A stretch of DNA of 64,000 bases from Cannabis sativa (GCF_029168945.1 NC_083603.1:2604001-2668000); one strand, 5' to 3'. Shown: positions 11,590-24,688, counted from the stretch's first letter. Notes: generated by a model not told the origin, from the sequence alone. A program made the numbers and translations.

Positions 11590-12200
11590 AGGTGACGTTT
11601 GGTAACACTTTTTTAATCAGTTTTCTGTTTTTAAAAGTAAAAAAATAAAAATATTTTTCAAAAACATGTTCTATAAAACTGTTTTTATTTTTCAATTTTA
11701 TAATTAGAAATCAAAATTTTAAAAACAAAAAAAAAATCACTTTCATTATTTTTTTAAACAGTTTTTTTTTTCGTAATTAATTTTTCTTTTACAAATTGTT
11801 TCTCTCACTTGAGAATTCTTCTCTCTTGAATTTCTTAGAGCTTAATTTTGCTCAATCTCCGATCATTATAAAAGACATTAATTCATTGTTAAACTAAAAT
11901 GGACATATAGGACTCCCACAAGGAAACACAGGACAAAAATATAAAACGAAAAACCTCTCCAGCAAGTAAGATTCCTCCCAATAATATTCATGTGATTAAT
12001 TATTATTATTAGAGTTGAGCATGTAGACCATTCAATATTTATCCATATATATGGGAATGGGATTATTTAATTGCATGTGAATACAAAAATATTTAATATA
12101 CATAATACATGTACGTATAAAAACATATATTTAACTATTTGTTACCAACTCCATCAACAAGAAAAATCATAATAATTTATTAGTTATTGGATTTTATAAT
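11590..12200. other. Intergenic DNA, possible MITE remnant
   Basis: GGTGACGTTTGGTAACAC near 11590 and the poly-A/T-rich inverted similarity after it suggest a decayed MITE. The rest is AT-rich sequence with no recognisable gene. Confidence 0.3.
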
Positions 12201-12567
12201 ATTATATATTCACACATCACACACATTTTCTCTACCTTTTACCTACACATGATCACACACTTTCTCTATTTTTTACCTACACATGATCACACATTTTCTC
12301 TTTAATTAACCTACTCTCTCTCTCTCTCTTAACAGCCAAATATTCACATACTCTGATCTACCTCTACTCACCACCTATATATATATATTCATCTATATAT
12401 ATGTATAAATTATCTCCATATATAGATATACCATCGTGGTCTTGATTATTCAAATATACTCTCCTTTTTCCAACCTCGATCCCTACACTACTTTTTTCTC
12501 TTCTCTTCTGTTTCCAAATTTGTTGCATGATAGGATATATAGGATCACACTTCTTATTGATCATGCA

Positions 12568-12653
12568 CATCAAAAAATGCTCGCACCGCCTCGGCTTGTA
12601 AAAATTTACTCTATTTATTTACAGGCCAAACTGAGGTGCGAGATTTTTTGATG
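12568..12653 (+). ncRNA. Candidate miRNA-like hairpin
   Basis: An 86-nt near-palindrome: the left arm starts CATCAAAAAATGCTCGCACC. The complement of the right arm starts CATCAAAAAATCTCGCACC, so 19 of 20 positions pair with one bulged G. After an internal mismatch the pairing resumes (TTGTAAA against CTGTAAA) around a loop of about 20 nt. The stem is GC-containing within an AT-rich region, and TATA-like sequence lies upstream (12378-12404). I do not recognise a known miRNA. It could be a young MIR gene or a short MITE. Confidence 0.35.
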
Positions 12654-12659
12654 GGTACG

Positions 12660-13245
12660 ATGAAGGCGTGTCGACCTCTAAGACAAATCACATATTCTTT
12701 AAGAATTGGACTGTATATTCAAAAGATTAATGTAAAAGGTACCAACATCTACCTTTATATATATAGTAGTATAGCCCTAAATTGAACAATTATATATAGA
12801 AATATATAACTCAAATAATATATATAGCCCTAAATTGCATTTTTTTTCTTCTTTAGGCTTAGCACATATATATCTCTAATTAAACATTCAAACAATATTT
12901 AAAATTTCTTGTCTTTTATGTTAATTTAAAGTGAAAAAAAAAATATTATTAGAAATAATTTGGGGAATATATTAATTTTGTTAATTTTTAGAACTAGTGA
13001 AAATTTTTATATATGCCAAATGAATAGACCACATACAAAATTTTGTTAAGTTAGTTTCCTTTATATAACTTAAGTATGAGACTATTATTCATTGGGTTCA
13101 AAATAGAGTTTTCTGAAGAGAGCCATTGTAAAAAAAAAGAGAGAACTCTCTTGAGAGTCATTCCTTAGTGTGTATTTACAAAAGAAAGAAAAAGAAAGAT
13201 TACTATCTTTATAAAGGAAAAAAAAAATAGTGAGAACAAAAAGAG
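12660..13245. other. Intergenic DNA without recognised genes
   Basis: This is AT-rich sequence with A-rich and GAAAG-rich stretches (13130-13230), leading into the tandem array. No coding or RNA feature can be supported. Confidence 0.4.
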
Positions 13246-13249
13246 AGAC

Positions 13250-16200
13250 AAAGTTGTACTAAGACGTGAATATGAAGATTAATTTTCCATTAAATTTTGT
13301 TAAAATGATCCTCTAATTCAAAAATTGAAAATATTCTTTTCAGGGTAAATGTTAACAAGTTTTTTCTTTACTTTTACATTCGTTAGTGTTCTGTTAAAAT
13401 CTCACCCTACATACACATCTCTAAAAATCATGAAATTTTACGGGGACGAAGCCAAGACCGTTGTGCATCACTTTTCGATTGGACACGTTGAGAGAAAAAG
13501 TAGTTTTCATGCACTAACAATCATTTTAATCAAAATAGTAAAAATCTCATATTTTTTATAGTGGTACTCCTATGTGAAATGTGGCCCGAACCCATCTTGA
13601 AATATTTTTACAACTAGTCACAATAAATTCGTACTACTAAGATGTGACTATGAAGATTGGTTTCGCGTTAAATTTGGTTAAAATGACCCCCTAATTCAAA
13701 AATTTAAAATATTCTTCTTCTTCAGGGTAAATTTTATTAAGTTTTTTCCTTACTCTTACACTGGTTAGTGTTCTCTTAAAATCTCACCCTACACACCTCA
13801 AAAAATCGTGAAATTTCACAGGGACGAAGCCAAGACCGTTGTGCATCACTTTTCTATTGAACACGTTGAGAGAAACAATAGTTTTTAAGCACTAACAATC
13901 ATTTTAATCGAAATAGTAAAAATCTCACAATTTGATGGTTGTACCCCTTTGTGAAATGTGTCTCGGACACATCTCAGAATATTTTTCCCTACCAGTCACA
14001 TTGAATTCGTACTACTAAGACGTGAATATAAAAATTAGGTTCGCTTTAAATTTGGTTAAAATGACCCCCTAATTCAGAAATTGAAAATGTTCATCTGTTC
14101 AGGGTAAATTTTAACAACTTTTTTCCTTACTCTTGCACTCATTAGTGTTCTTCCAAAATCTCACCCTACACATCTTGAAAAATTGTGAAATTTTACAAGG
14201 ACGAAGCCAAGACCATTGTGCATCAATTTTCTATTAGACATATTAAGAGAAAAAGTTATTTTTAAACACTAACCATCATTTTTATCAAAATAGTTATAAT
14301 ATCACATTTCTAATAGGGGTACCTCTTTGTGAAATGTGGTCCAAAATTTATTATGACTAGTGCCGAAAAATATTTCGATGTGGGTCTAGACCACATTTCA
14401 CAAAGGGGTACAACTATTAGAAAATTAAAATTTTTACTATTTCGATTAAAATGATTGTTAGTGCTTGAAAAGTACATTTTCTCTCAACATGACCAATAGA
14501 AAACTGATGGATAACAGTCTTGGCTTCCTCCGTGTGAAATTTCATGATTTTTTGAGATTTGTCGGGTGAGATTTTAGCAGAACACTAACGAGTGTAAGAG
14601 TAAGAAAAAAACTTATTGAAGTTTACTCTAAAAAGAAAAATATTTTTAATATTTGAATTAGGGGTCCATTTAAACAAAATTTAATGTGAAACCAATCTTC
14701 ATATTCATGGCTTAGTAGTGTGAATTCATTGTGACTAATGCAAAAATATATTCCGAGATGGGTCCGGACCACATTTCACAAATGGTTACCAATATAATAA
14801 AAGTGATATTCTTACTATTTCAATTAAAATTATTGTTAGTGCTTGAAAATTATCTTTTCTCTCAACATAACCAATTGAAAAGTGATGGATAATGGTATTG
14901 GCTTCCTCCCTATGAAATTTCATAATTTTTTGAGATGTGTAGGGTGAGCTTTTAAGAGAACACTAACGAGTGTAAGAGTAAGGGAAAAACTTGTTGAAAT
15001 TTACAGTGAAAAGAATAACATTTTTAATATTTGAATTAAATGGCCATTTTAACAAATTTAACGCAGAACCAATCTTCATTTGCACGTCTTAATAGTACAA
15101 ATTTATTGTGACTAATGCAAAAAAATATTCCGTGATGGGTTAGGGCCACATTTAACAAAGGGTTACCACTATCAGAAATGTGAAATTTTTACTATTTCTA
15201 TCAAAATGATTATTAGTACTTGAAAACTATAATTTCTCTCAACGTGACCAATAGAAAAGTAATGGACAATGGTGTTGGCTTCCTCCTTGTGAAATTTCTC
15301 GATTTTTGAGATGTGTAGAGTGAGATTTTAAGAGATCACTAACGAGTGCAAGAGGAAGGAAAAAACTTGTTGAAATATACCCTGAAAAGAAGAACATTTT
15401 CAATATTTGAATTAGGGGGCCATTTTAACCAAATTGAACGCGAAATCAATCTTCATATTCATGTCTTAGTATTACGAATTCACTATGATTAATGCGAAAA
15501 AATATTTCGGGATGAGTCCGGGCTAAATTCCACAAATGAGTACCACTATCAAAAATAAGAGATTTTTACTATTTCAATTAAAATAATTGTTAGTTCTTTA
15601 AAATAATATTTTCTCTCAATATAACTAATAGAAAAGTGTTGGAAAACGATCTTGGCTTGAAATTTCATAATTTTTTTAGATGTGTAGGGTGAGATTTCAA
15701 GAGAATACTAACGAGTGTAAGAGTACGGAAAAAACTTATTGAAATTTATCCTAAAGATAAAAACATTTTCAATATTTGAATTAGGGGGAAATTTTAACTA
15801 AATTTAACGTGAAACTAATCTTCATATTCACGTCTTAGTATTACAAATTTATTGTCACCAATGTGGAAAAATATTTTGAGATGGGTCCATGCCACATTTC
15901 ACAAAGGGGTACTGTTATCAGAAATGTGAGATTTTCACTGTTTCGATTAAAATAATTGCTAGTGCTTGTAAAATACATTTCTATTCTACTTCACCAATAG
16001 AAAAGTAATGGACAATGGTCTTGACTTTTTCTTTGTGAAATTTTACAATTTTTCGAGATATGTAGAGTAAGATTTTAAGAGAACACTAACGAGTATAAGA
16101 GTAAGGAAAAAACTATTTGAAATTTACCTTATAAAGAAGAACATTTTCAATATTTGAACTAGGGGTCATTTTAACCAAATTTAACACGAAACAAATCTTC

Positions 16201-16857
16201 ATATTCATGCCTTAGTAGTACAAATTCATTGTGTCTAATGCGAAAAAATATTTAAAGATGGGTCCGGACCATATTTCACAATGGGGTACCACTATGAGAA
16301 ATGTGAAGTTTTCACTATTTCGATTAAAATAATTGTTAGTGCGTGAAAATTACATTTCATCTCCACATGACTGGTAGAGAAGTAATGCATAACAGTATTG
16401 GCTTCCAATATGTGAAATTTCACGATTTTTTGAGATGAGTAGGGTGAGATTTTAAGAGAACACTAATGAGTGTAAGAATAAGGAAAAAACTTGTTGAAAT
16501 TTATCCTGAAAAGAAAAATATTTTTAATATTTGAATTAGGGGGTCGTTTTCACAAAATTTAATGCGAAATCAATCTTCATATTTACTTCTTAGTAGTACA
16601 AATTCATTATGACTATTGCAAAAAATTATTTCGAGATGAGTTTGGCACATTTCACAAAGGAACTATCAGAAATGTGAGATTTTCACTACTTCGATTAAAA
16701 TGATTGTTAGTGCTTGAAAACTATATTTTCTCTAAATGTGACTAATAGAAAAGTGATGGACAGCAGTCTTGACTTCGTCCGTATGAAATTTCACAATTTT
16801 TTAAGATGTGCAGGGTGAGATTTTAAGAAAAAATTAATGAGTGTAAGAAAATAATCA
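13250..16857. repeat. Tandem array of ~377-bp units with internal inversion
   Basis: About 2.9 units lie in forward orientation (13250-14335) and about 6.7 in reverse orientation (14345-16857). The shared word GACGAAGCC recurs at 13445, 13823 and 14200 (spacing 378 and 377). In the reverse block the GATG of a conserved ATATTTCGAGATG-like word recurs at about 14377, 14757, 15133, 15511, 15890, 16257 and 16635 (spacing 367-380). Units are diverged by substitutions and short indels. The inversion point near 14320-14405 is a palindrome: one side reads TTTGTGAAATGTGG, the other CCACATTTCACAAA. No conserved reading frame runs across the units. Confidence 0.85.
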
Positions 16858-17147
16858 GAATATAAATAAATAGATTTAAGAAAGAAATAAATAAAAAGAA
16901 GTGTCCAAATCCAATACAAAATGAAAAAAGCAAAACATCTCAAATGTTGAAGCCTTTTGTGACTCATGGTGTTGGATATGTTGTCTAGACATATTGGTGA
17001 CAATTTGATTTCATGGAGTTCAAAGAAGTAGAAAGTGATATATATCTTGCTTGAGTATCGAATGTGAATATAGGGCTCTCGCTTTCATGCTAGAATAAAG
17101 CATATAGAATTAATTAGATGTGCACTTTACATGAGAGAAAATTGAAA

Positions 17148-17505
17148 ATGTCGCTCTGAATGTTTCTTGGACTGATGACTGGTCCTGCAGAATAACTGAG
17201 TGTTTCCAGTGTGCTTTGTCTTCACTCGCACGCTTCTTGGAAAAACTTCCCAAGAGCTTACCCTGTGGAGTTCTTTTGTGATAGACTACCAGAAAATAAG
17301 ATGCACTTTGTTGATATAGGTAGTACTAATCATTTTATTTAAGTCATCTTCAACTGTATAATCTCATACATACACAGTCTTAGAATTATTACACTTGACA
17401 TTCCTCAGGTGATGTAAGATTATCACACTTGACATTCCCCAGGTGATGTAAAATTATGCAGCTTACCGGATATTTCTTATAATCACGCAACTACTAACTG
17501 TAAGT
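17148..17505 (-). mobile_element. Decayed Cassandra TRIM solo LTR
   Basis: On the minus strand this matches the Cassandra LTRs at 55.5-56.5 kb: the ends near 17490-17505, the GTATGAGATTATACAGTTGA block, GGTAGTACTACCTATATCAA-like text near 17315-17330, and AAGCGTGCGAGTGAAGACAAAG. About 45 bp containing the 5S rRNA-like box A and part of box C is deleted near 17260. A 35-bp word (ACACTTGACATTCC[T/C]CAGGTGATGTAA) is tandemly duplicated at 17391-17455. The outer end near 17148 is truncated. Confidence 0.7.
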
Positions 17506-17509
17506 GATG

Positions 17510-18267
17510 ACAAGGATTAATGACTTAGCTTGTATTCACACCTCACCAAGTATAACTCAATGCTTGAATATTTTTTCCTTGTACAAATTTTGTTGGAATT
17601 TTACACCAGAATTTAATTTGGTATTTGCAAATCAAACATCATAATTGTATAAACTTTACAGCTCATCCTTTTTAGAACATATTCTGAATGCGTATAAATT
17701 GTAACCCAAAGTGTCGAAAAATTAATACAATATATACAGAGGTGTTTCAGATCAGAGTTTTATTTCTCTTTATTTTCTTACCTTTTTTAGCTTAATATTA
17801 TTTAAAAATAAATAAATAAAATCTCATCGTGATAATAAAGCACCCCTCAAAATCAAATAACTCTACTTATCTATCTCAAATAAGAAAAAAAAAATTAGTG
17901 GAGCTATGAAACTTTACAAAGAGAAAGTTGGTATCGGAAAAAAGTCCCGAAAACAAAATTCGGACAATTTCATACAAATGAAATTTTCAATCAAAAGTTT
18001 GCATTCTAAACTGTGGCCGAAAGGTAGGTCTCATGGCCGGCAAATAGTCTGAATCTCGATCCTCAGTCTAATTTTTCGGTGGTGTCGCAAGCATTCCAAG
18101 TTTAGAAGAGAAGTTTATATAGTTGGTAGTTAATGCATGTGTATATCAAATGAATGTACACATCATTAGAAGAGTTGCATTTCATCAATGAATTTTCTTA
18201 ATCTGAAATTATACAACAAATTTGAACACTTAAAATGAAATAATGATAATAATAATAATAAATAATC
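17510..18267. other. 3' flank of TAF5, no gene recognised
   Basis: This lies between the decayed Cassandra LTR and the TAF5 stop codon (minus strand). The part next to 18267 is presumably the TAF5 3' UTR. Nothing else is recognised. Confidence 0.4.
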
Positions 18268-19917
18268 TTATACTGATTTGGAAAGGACCCCAGCTCCGAA
18301 TAAAAGATTTCTCCGAGAAAACTGCACGAATTAGAATTAATTATTAGACTAAGAAAATGTTAGATATGTGTTAGAAAGAATTCTTTGATTGAAAATTTGT
18401 AACAAACTTTACCTGCAAACTGTAGACCGGGGTCGATTTCGTAGGTAGAGTTTTCAGCAATCGAAGTCTTGTATTCCCGCTTTTGCTAATTCAATCAACA
18501 AGGAAAATTTACACAAAATACCTAAAATTGCACTTTTTTTTTATATATATATATTGTTGTATGTTGTTTTCACGTAAACATTTTTTTTTTTTCACAAATG
18601 TCTGTAAAATTGTTAACTACATCTATAAACACACACAAAAGAAATACTTTTCTACTTACATTTCCTCAGTCTTTGAAACTTTTGTGCTTGTTGTTACATC
18701 CCATAGTTTCACTGTGCAATCAGCCGACCCAGATGCAAGAATTGAACCTTCACCGCTGTAAAAAGATGATCAAATCACATTCTTTATTTGTTTTTCAATT
18801 ATGTTTGGAGAGGCATTTTAAAAAGATCAGTAGATCACGCTCACCTAAAAGCAAGACTCCACACACAAGAAGTGTGACCCAACAAAGGAGCAACACATCG
18901 GCCGCTGGAAAGATCCCACATCATGATCGCACCATCTTCATCACCAGAAGCCATATAGCGACCATCGGATGACATTGCCAAAGACAACACCATGCTCCTG
19001 TGACCAATGAATATTCTGACACAATCACCAGTCTGGACATCCCATAGTCGAACTGTTTTGTCGCTTGAACCGGTGGCAATGTAGTTGCAGTTGGCATGCC
19101 ATTGCACACACTAAAAATCATAACTGAACTTCGATCAGAATTAAGAAGTAGACAAGGTCTCGTTTGGCTAAAATTTCTACTTTTGCTTATAGCTAAACTA
19201 TAACTATTACAAATGCTTAAAGAGTGTACCCATGTTGCAAAAATATACTAAGTTAATGCAAATCTGTTTTGGACCAATCTGATTATGCATTTAACACATA
19301 TTTAGAGAGAAAGAGATAGACTGACATCAACATCGGATAAATGCCCCGCCATTATTCGCAAAGGTTGTATTCTTTCCATAGACCATATCCTTGCTGTCCG
19401 GTCGTGTGATGCGCTAGCGAAATAGTGTCCTACAGGACTATACTGCTCCGAGAATTCATAACCAAAGAAGTTATCAGATTAAAATTGCTACTAAGGAAAG
19501 ATGACCATTACTTAATGCAGGTAAAGGGAAGAGACAGTGAAGAATCAAAACAATTGTATAGCAGGAAATATTAATAACAGAAGTAAAACCCATACCCCTA
19601 ATAATAATTTCATTGGAACTTGAATTTTAAGAAGCAAGATCTTCTTGAGAGAGAAGTAAAGCAGATAAAAATCTGAATCCTACAATACTTCTTTTAATAA
19701 ATTATATAAAACAACACACACACACACATCATTGCATGTCAAATCAACACTAATAATAACCCTCTCATGCAAGAGAAACTGCTCGTATGAAAAATATAAA
19801 AATGGCAAGATATACCTGTACATCCCATACAGGGTAATTATGACCCTTGTAGCAAACAAGATTTGCATTTAGCGTAGTGCTCCATAACCGAACTGCACAA
19901 AAACAGTATAATCCCTT

Positions 19918-19993
<76 letters not shown>

Positions 19994-22900
19994 TGACTGT
20001 ACTTGTTGAATCAGCTGAAGAGGAAAGTATAAAATCTCCCATAGGACTAAAAGAAGCTGAATAAACTGGTCCTGAATGCCCCTGAAATAAGGTATATGGT
20101 CTTTTTACTCCATTTGAACCAAACTCAACTGGAGTTGCATTATCATCACCCTGCAAAACAGCTGATAGCGGAGCAGTATTTGAAATTATGCTTTGACCAA
20201 AACACAGAAACAGTGCAAATCAGTAATAAACCTAAAGAGATACTACCATACTATACACCGCTGCCAGAAATTTTTTAACGAAATGTAGCACTTAAACTGT
20301 GAGCATTCATAACGTAAACTAAAATAATAATAATAACACAAGCACGTGTCTTTTTTTTTAACTTTAATTTATGAAACAGGAATATTCAACGCATTAGAAA
20401 CAGAGGATTGACGTACAACCAACAGACTGTTGCCCAAGCTTTTCCATATCCCAAATCTGCATAATACGTACCAAATTTAGTAGAAAGGAAAGAAACAATT
20501 GACACGCCACGTGCCCGCATAATAAAGAACAACCTTTAGCTTTTCATTAAAAAGAACAAAAATAAGAAGAAAAATAAACCTTTAGCGAAGAATCTGAAAA
20601 TCCAGCAGCAACCAATGACCCATCATGGGATATAGTTGAACAGTTTAAACTAGAAAAAGAAAGACATGAAGATAAGAAATTGAGGGGTAAAGAAAAAGAC
20701 AATGTTGAACTGAAAAGACAACAAAAATTGAAGACAATACCCGTTATGTGCATTGATGAATGTATAGAAACTAACAGATGGAAGAGCAACACCACTCAGC
20801 TGTACACGATTTCTTAAGTCATCAAGTATAGACTGCTCAACCTCAACTGGACTGAAGCAACAAAATAAAAGATTACGGAAACAGTGGTAGCTTCTCCATA
20901 CATTAACTCATCAAATTAAAAAATTGAAGTCCCACATGGATTCAATGTCACTTTACCCCATTAAATATGCAGAATTTCTAATAATAAGCACATCCTAGGT
21001 CATAGATAAATAGATAGAAAGATGTATATATTACATAAGAGAAAGAAGGAAAAGATGAGAGAATACATTGTAGGCAAAGGAAGCTCTGGTTTGACTCTTG
21101 GTGCCATAGTTACAATGTTTGTCTCAGGGCGAGTGGCTTTCCCTGTTGCTCCCGTTGCCTTATCTTTTTTCACCTTTTTAACTATTGAACCCTGCTTTCC
21201 GCCATCTGCTGATCTTTTCTGAACACATGAGTTAATTTTAAGCATCACAAGAGTGGATTGCCAAATTAATATCCTACAACTAAACTGAGGTTACATAGAT
21301 ATGGATAGTAAAAGAAAAAAAGAGCATTTCTAGCACCTTATTTTCCTCCCACTCGGACTCTTTAGTTTCTCCTTCTGGCTTTTCAGAATCAGAAAGCAAA
21401 CCCCCAGTCTTTTCCAAACGTTCTTCCAAAGAATCTTCCAGCAACTATAAAAAATACGGCAACTACTTAAATTTCCTATTACTTACTTTATTCATTGGAG
21501 TTAATAGGAATTCCTAATTCCTTTATTCACTCAATTCAATCAAAAAAGAACGTAATTAGAAATATTATCAAAATTGTTAACTCCATATATAAACAGTTTA
21601 CATCAAAAGAAAGAAAATTTGATGGATTGGAATTGATATGCATTTCTAAAAAATGCTACACTTTCAGTTAGTATAGCTTTGTTGGGAATTCTTATAGCAC
21701 CCTTTTTATATAAACATGCTTATTCATCTTTACACATTTTAAATTATTTGAATTCATTTGATCAAAGTATTGCAAACATATAGGGAAAACATATAAAAGG
21801 CATTCAGATTCCATTTTAAATTCAACATACCAACATGCCTCTATGAATCACAAGTGCAATACTCAGCACACAAAGCAACGAAACAAAAAAAGCAAAAACA
21901 AACCCGATTGAAAGAGATAACTTTGTTGACTCACCCCCCAATGTATTTCCTTCTGATTAATCTGACTGACAGCATCTTGGCCGTTTCCAGTCAGTGTAAC
22001 AGCATCCGCATCATCAGAGATTGAGCTGGGCTGTCCAGGAGAAACTGCAAACCATACACATTCATACATAAAACATTGCATACAAGTAAAACAAGCACTG
22101 TTACATAAGAAGCAAAAGAAGAGAAGTATACCTTGAAAGTTGATGTGTTCATTGATAATGCCAAGTACAGTGGTAGATTGAGACTTGTGCAGAAATTGCA
22201 GAAGAAGCTCATAGGAATACTGAGAAGACAACAAATCATGAGTTTTTTTTGTTCGATTACGTTTGTTACAAGCAATCATAAGCAACAGTTTTGACATCCT
22301 TCCAGAAGATTGTGAATAGTTTGGGCTTAGTGTAACGATTTAATAATTTACCCTTCACACAAACATAATTTATTAAAATGTGATAATTTCACTCTTTTAT
22401 TTCATTTATATTTTGTTGACTTCGCATGTTACTTTATTTCTTTGTTTTGATTACTAAATTGTGTTTTTACTAAATGTTGATGAGTGATACTACTTTATAT
22501 TTTCACGTTTACTTCAACTTATAATTAACACAAACATATATTCACACTATAACTTAAAAGCTTGAGTTAGTAGGCTTGTAGCAAAAGATACAATCACATG
22601 TATAAATTTAGTATAGTATGTTGTTTGTCCTAAAAAGATAATATAGTACATAAAAACATTTTACGATTATTGCAAAGAATATCATTTAATTTAATTTATT
22701 TTTCAAGATCTAATTAATCTTCACTAGTCAGCACAAAAAAACTAATAAATTTCACAGGTTGTTCATAACTTGGTCATAATTAAATTACAAAGCAGCCCTC
22801 CAACTCTACCCGCACAGCAGATCCGTAAATCATTACAGTATGACACGACAAGATAAGAAGATTAAAGGAAAAGTATGCCATTAACAAGAACCAAGATTGT

Positions 22901-24648
22901 ACCTGACAAATCTTTATATTGACTTTGCTTTGTCTAAGAGAGTGAGCAAACTCCATCTCCTGAGGAAGAAAAGGACAAACAAAACATAAAAAAGTTCAAG
23001 AAACTCCATTTAAGATTTGAGTAGGAATGCAAGAGCAAAGGTATTTGACTATTGACCTCTAAATGAGATGGAGAGAGAACTCCCTCCAATTTCTGAAGGT
23101 CTCGTAAGTGCATCATTTCATGGTCTTCACGAAAGCTATTGAAAAATGACCGAGCTTGAAATGCAAAACATAATTACATAAATTTGAAATCCATCATCAG
23201 ACTAGTTGTGCAATGATGTAACAGTTTTTAAAATACAAGAAAAGAGTAAAAAACATTAATTTTGTAAAATGTGACTGTTGAGGATAACCAACTAAATCTG
23301 TACTTCAACAGGAAAAAAATAAAGAAGAGATCAAAGCATACCTTCTTGAATATGACCCTTTGCGACTAGATCCATATAGCAATGGATAAACACCGGATAT
23401 AGAACACGAAGCAATTCATGCTGTCAACATTAATGAGGCTACTTAAAAACAGTTTAACCAAAAATATTAAGATATTGAATAAATAAACAAACATATAACT
23501 CAGAGAATTATCTACCCTGTACAAATCTAGGGAGCTATAAGTCCATGACCTCAATTTGCTGTAGCCATCCTGATATCGTACTGGACCAATCTCCGATCTG
23601 AAAAAAAAATGCACATGAAAGAAAGAAAGAAACTCTACAATATGTACAGAACCTAAAAACAGATGAATTAATCTAGAAAGATAGATAGTAACAACCTGTT
23701 TCAAAGTAAACAGACATTTTATAAAGCAACCCTTGGAAATTCGAGGTTTAAACTAACTTTTTCTTCATTCTACTTATCATAATCACCCCCAACTTATTCA
23801 CAACCCCATAATTTTACAATCAGCAACCTCTCAAGCCAGATACCCAACAATACACTCAAGCACAACTAGGCCAGCTTAATTGGAGAATTATATAGTGTGA
23901 CCAACAATCTATACCAATTAATACCCTTGCTCATTCATGTCCTTATCAAAAGGCTTACACTCATTTATACTATCCAACCTAGCAAGAATAACAAGGATAT
24001 TAATTGGTATAGTCTATAGACTATTGGATCACACTATATAGTTCTTCAAATTAAGCTGGCCTAGTTGTACCCAAGTGTTTTCAGTTAAGTTAGCTACCTA
24101 GTCATAATGTCGAACCCAAATTCAAAAAAGTCACAAACTTTCAACTAAAAACAATAACAAAACAGTGTTCCTCTTCGAGTAGTGTAAACAAAACCCTACT
24201 TTTTTTTTTTTGCTAATGCTCTTAACTTTCCCAAAAAAAGCAGTAATTCCATCTCACATTTAAGTACAGAGCTCGAATTCCACGGAAGTTTCCAAAACCC
24301 TTACAAAAAAGGTCAAATAAAACAAACGAGTATATAATCACACCACCATTGTAGCAAATTCAAGGAACCAGTTTCAGCAAAAGAAATCTACTGTATGTCC
24401 TTTGAAACACCTAACACATATACAAAAATATAAAAATAGATGAAATGAAAATGAGAGAAAGTGTACTCGGAAAAGGAGAGAAGCTGCTTGGCGATATCGG
24501 CATCAAATAGTGAAGTAGATGATGATGAGGAATTGGGAAGTAGAGGCAATTGTTGGTGAAGTTCTTCTTGGAAAGCGTGCTCGGTTTGCTTGAACCCTTT
24601 CTTCTTCAGATATTCCGTCACGAATTTCAGTATGTTCTCTTCATCCAT
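18268..24648 (-). CDS. TAF5: Transcription initiation factor TFIID subunit 5 (TAF5)
   Basis: Nineteen coding exons join with GT-AG borders and closed phase: 24648-24467, 23597-23516, 23420-23342, 23154-23057, 22959-22903, 22219-22132, 22044-21935, 21444-21337, 21218-21067, 20851-20741, 20649-20580, 20456-20424, 20150-20003, 19892-19816, 19442-19326, 19110-18845, 18755-18660, 18485-18413, 18321-18268. The product is 666 aa, close to the length known for plant TAF5. TAF5 is a scaffold of nuclear TFIID and helps assemble the RNA polymerase II preinitiation complex. The N-terminus holds a LisH motif ([18 protein letters not shown]). The NTD2 domain follows ([19 protein letters not shown] onwards, about residues 85-200), then a Lys-rich linker ([10 protein letters not shown]) and about six WD40 repeats from about residue 355 on (for example [11 protein letters not shown] and [12 protein letters not shown]). 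The exon 12 donor at 20423 is the least certain border. No disabling change is seen. Confidence 0.93.
19921..19989. repeat. (GA)n microsatellite in a TAF5 intron
   Basis: A nearly pure GA run of 69 bp sits in the short intron between the coding exons 20150-20003 and 19892-19816. On the gene strand it is a CT tract. It lies about 30 bp from the acceptor and may serve as, or disturb, the polypyrimidine tract. Confidence 0.9.
22220..22902. other. Long TAF5 intron 5
   Basis: This 683-bp intron separates the exons 22959-22903 and 22219-22132. It is AT-rich, with no recognisable transposon ends or coding sequence. Confidence 0.5.
23852..24078. mobile_element. Foldback MITE in TAF5 intron 1
   Basis: The left arm (CACAACTAGGCCAGCTTAAT, then TATATAGTGTGA and CTATACCAATTAAT) is repeated in inverted orientation up to about 24078 (GGATATTAATTGGTATAG, then TCACACTATATAG and AAGCTGGCCTAGTTGT). 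Each arm is roughly 80-100 bp around a short centre. The element is non-coding and spliced out with intron 1. I could not define a target duplication. Confidence 0.6.
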
Positions 24649-24655
24649 TGCTAAA

Positions 24656-24656
<1 letters not shown>

Positions 24657-24684
<28 letters not shown>
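24657..24684. repeat. (CT)n tract in the TAF5 5' leader region
   Basis: About 28 bp of CT repeat lie immediately upstream of the TAF5 start codon on the genomic plus strand, giving a GA tract in the transcript. GA/CT tracts are common in leaders of plant housekeeping genes, and no TATA box is obvious here. A role in expression is inferred only. Confidence 0.7.

Positions 24685-24688
<4 letters not shown>

Noticed and set aside
13349..13561. Small frames in the tandem array (also at 16791-17003)
   Set aside because: Other units carry stops and frameshifts at the same place, so there is no coding constraint.
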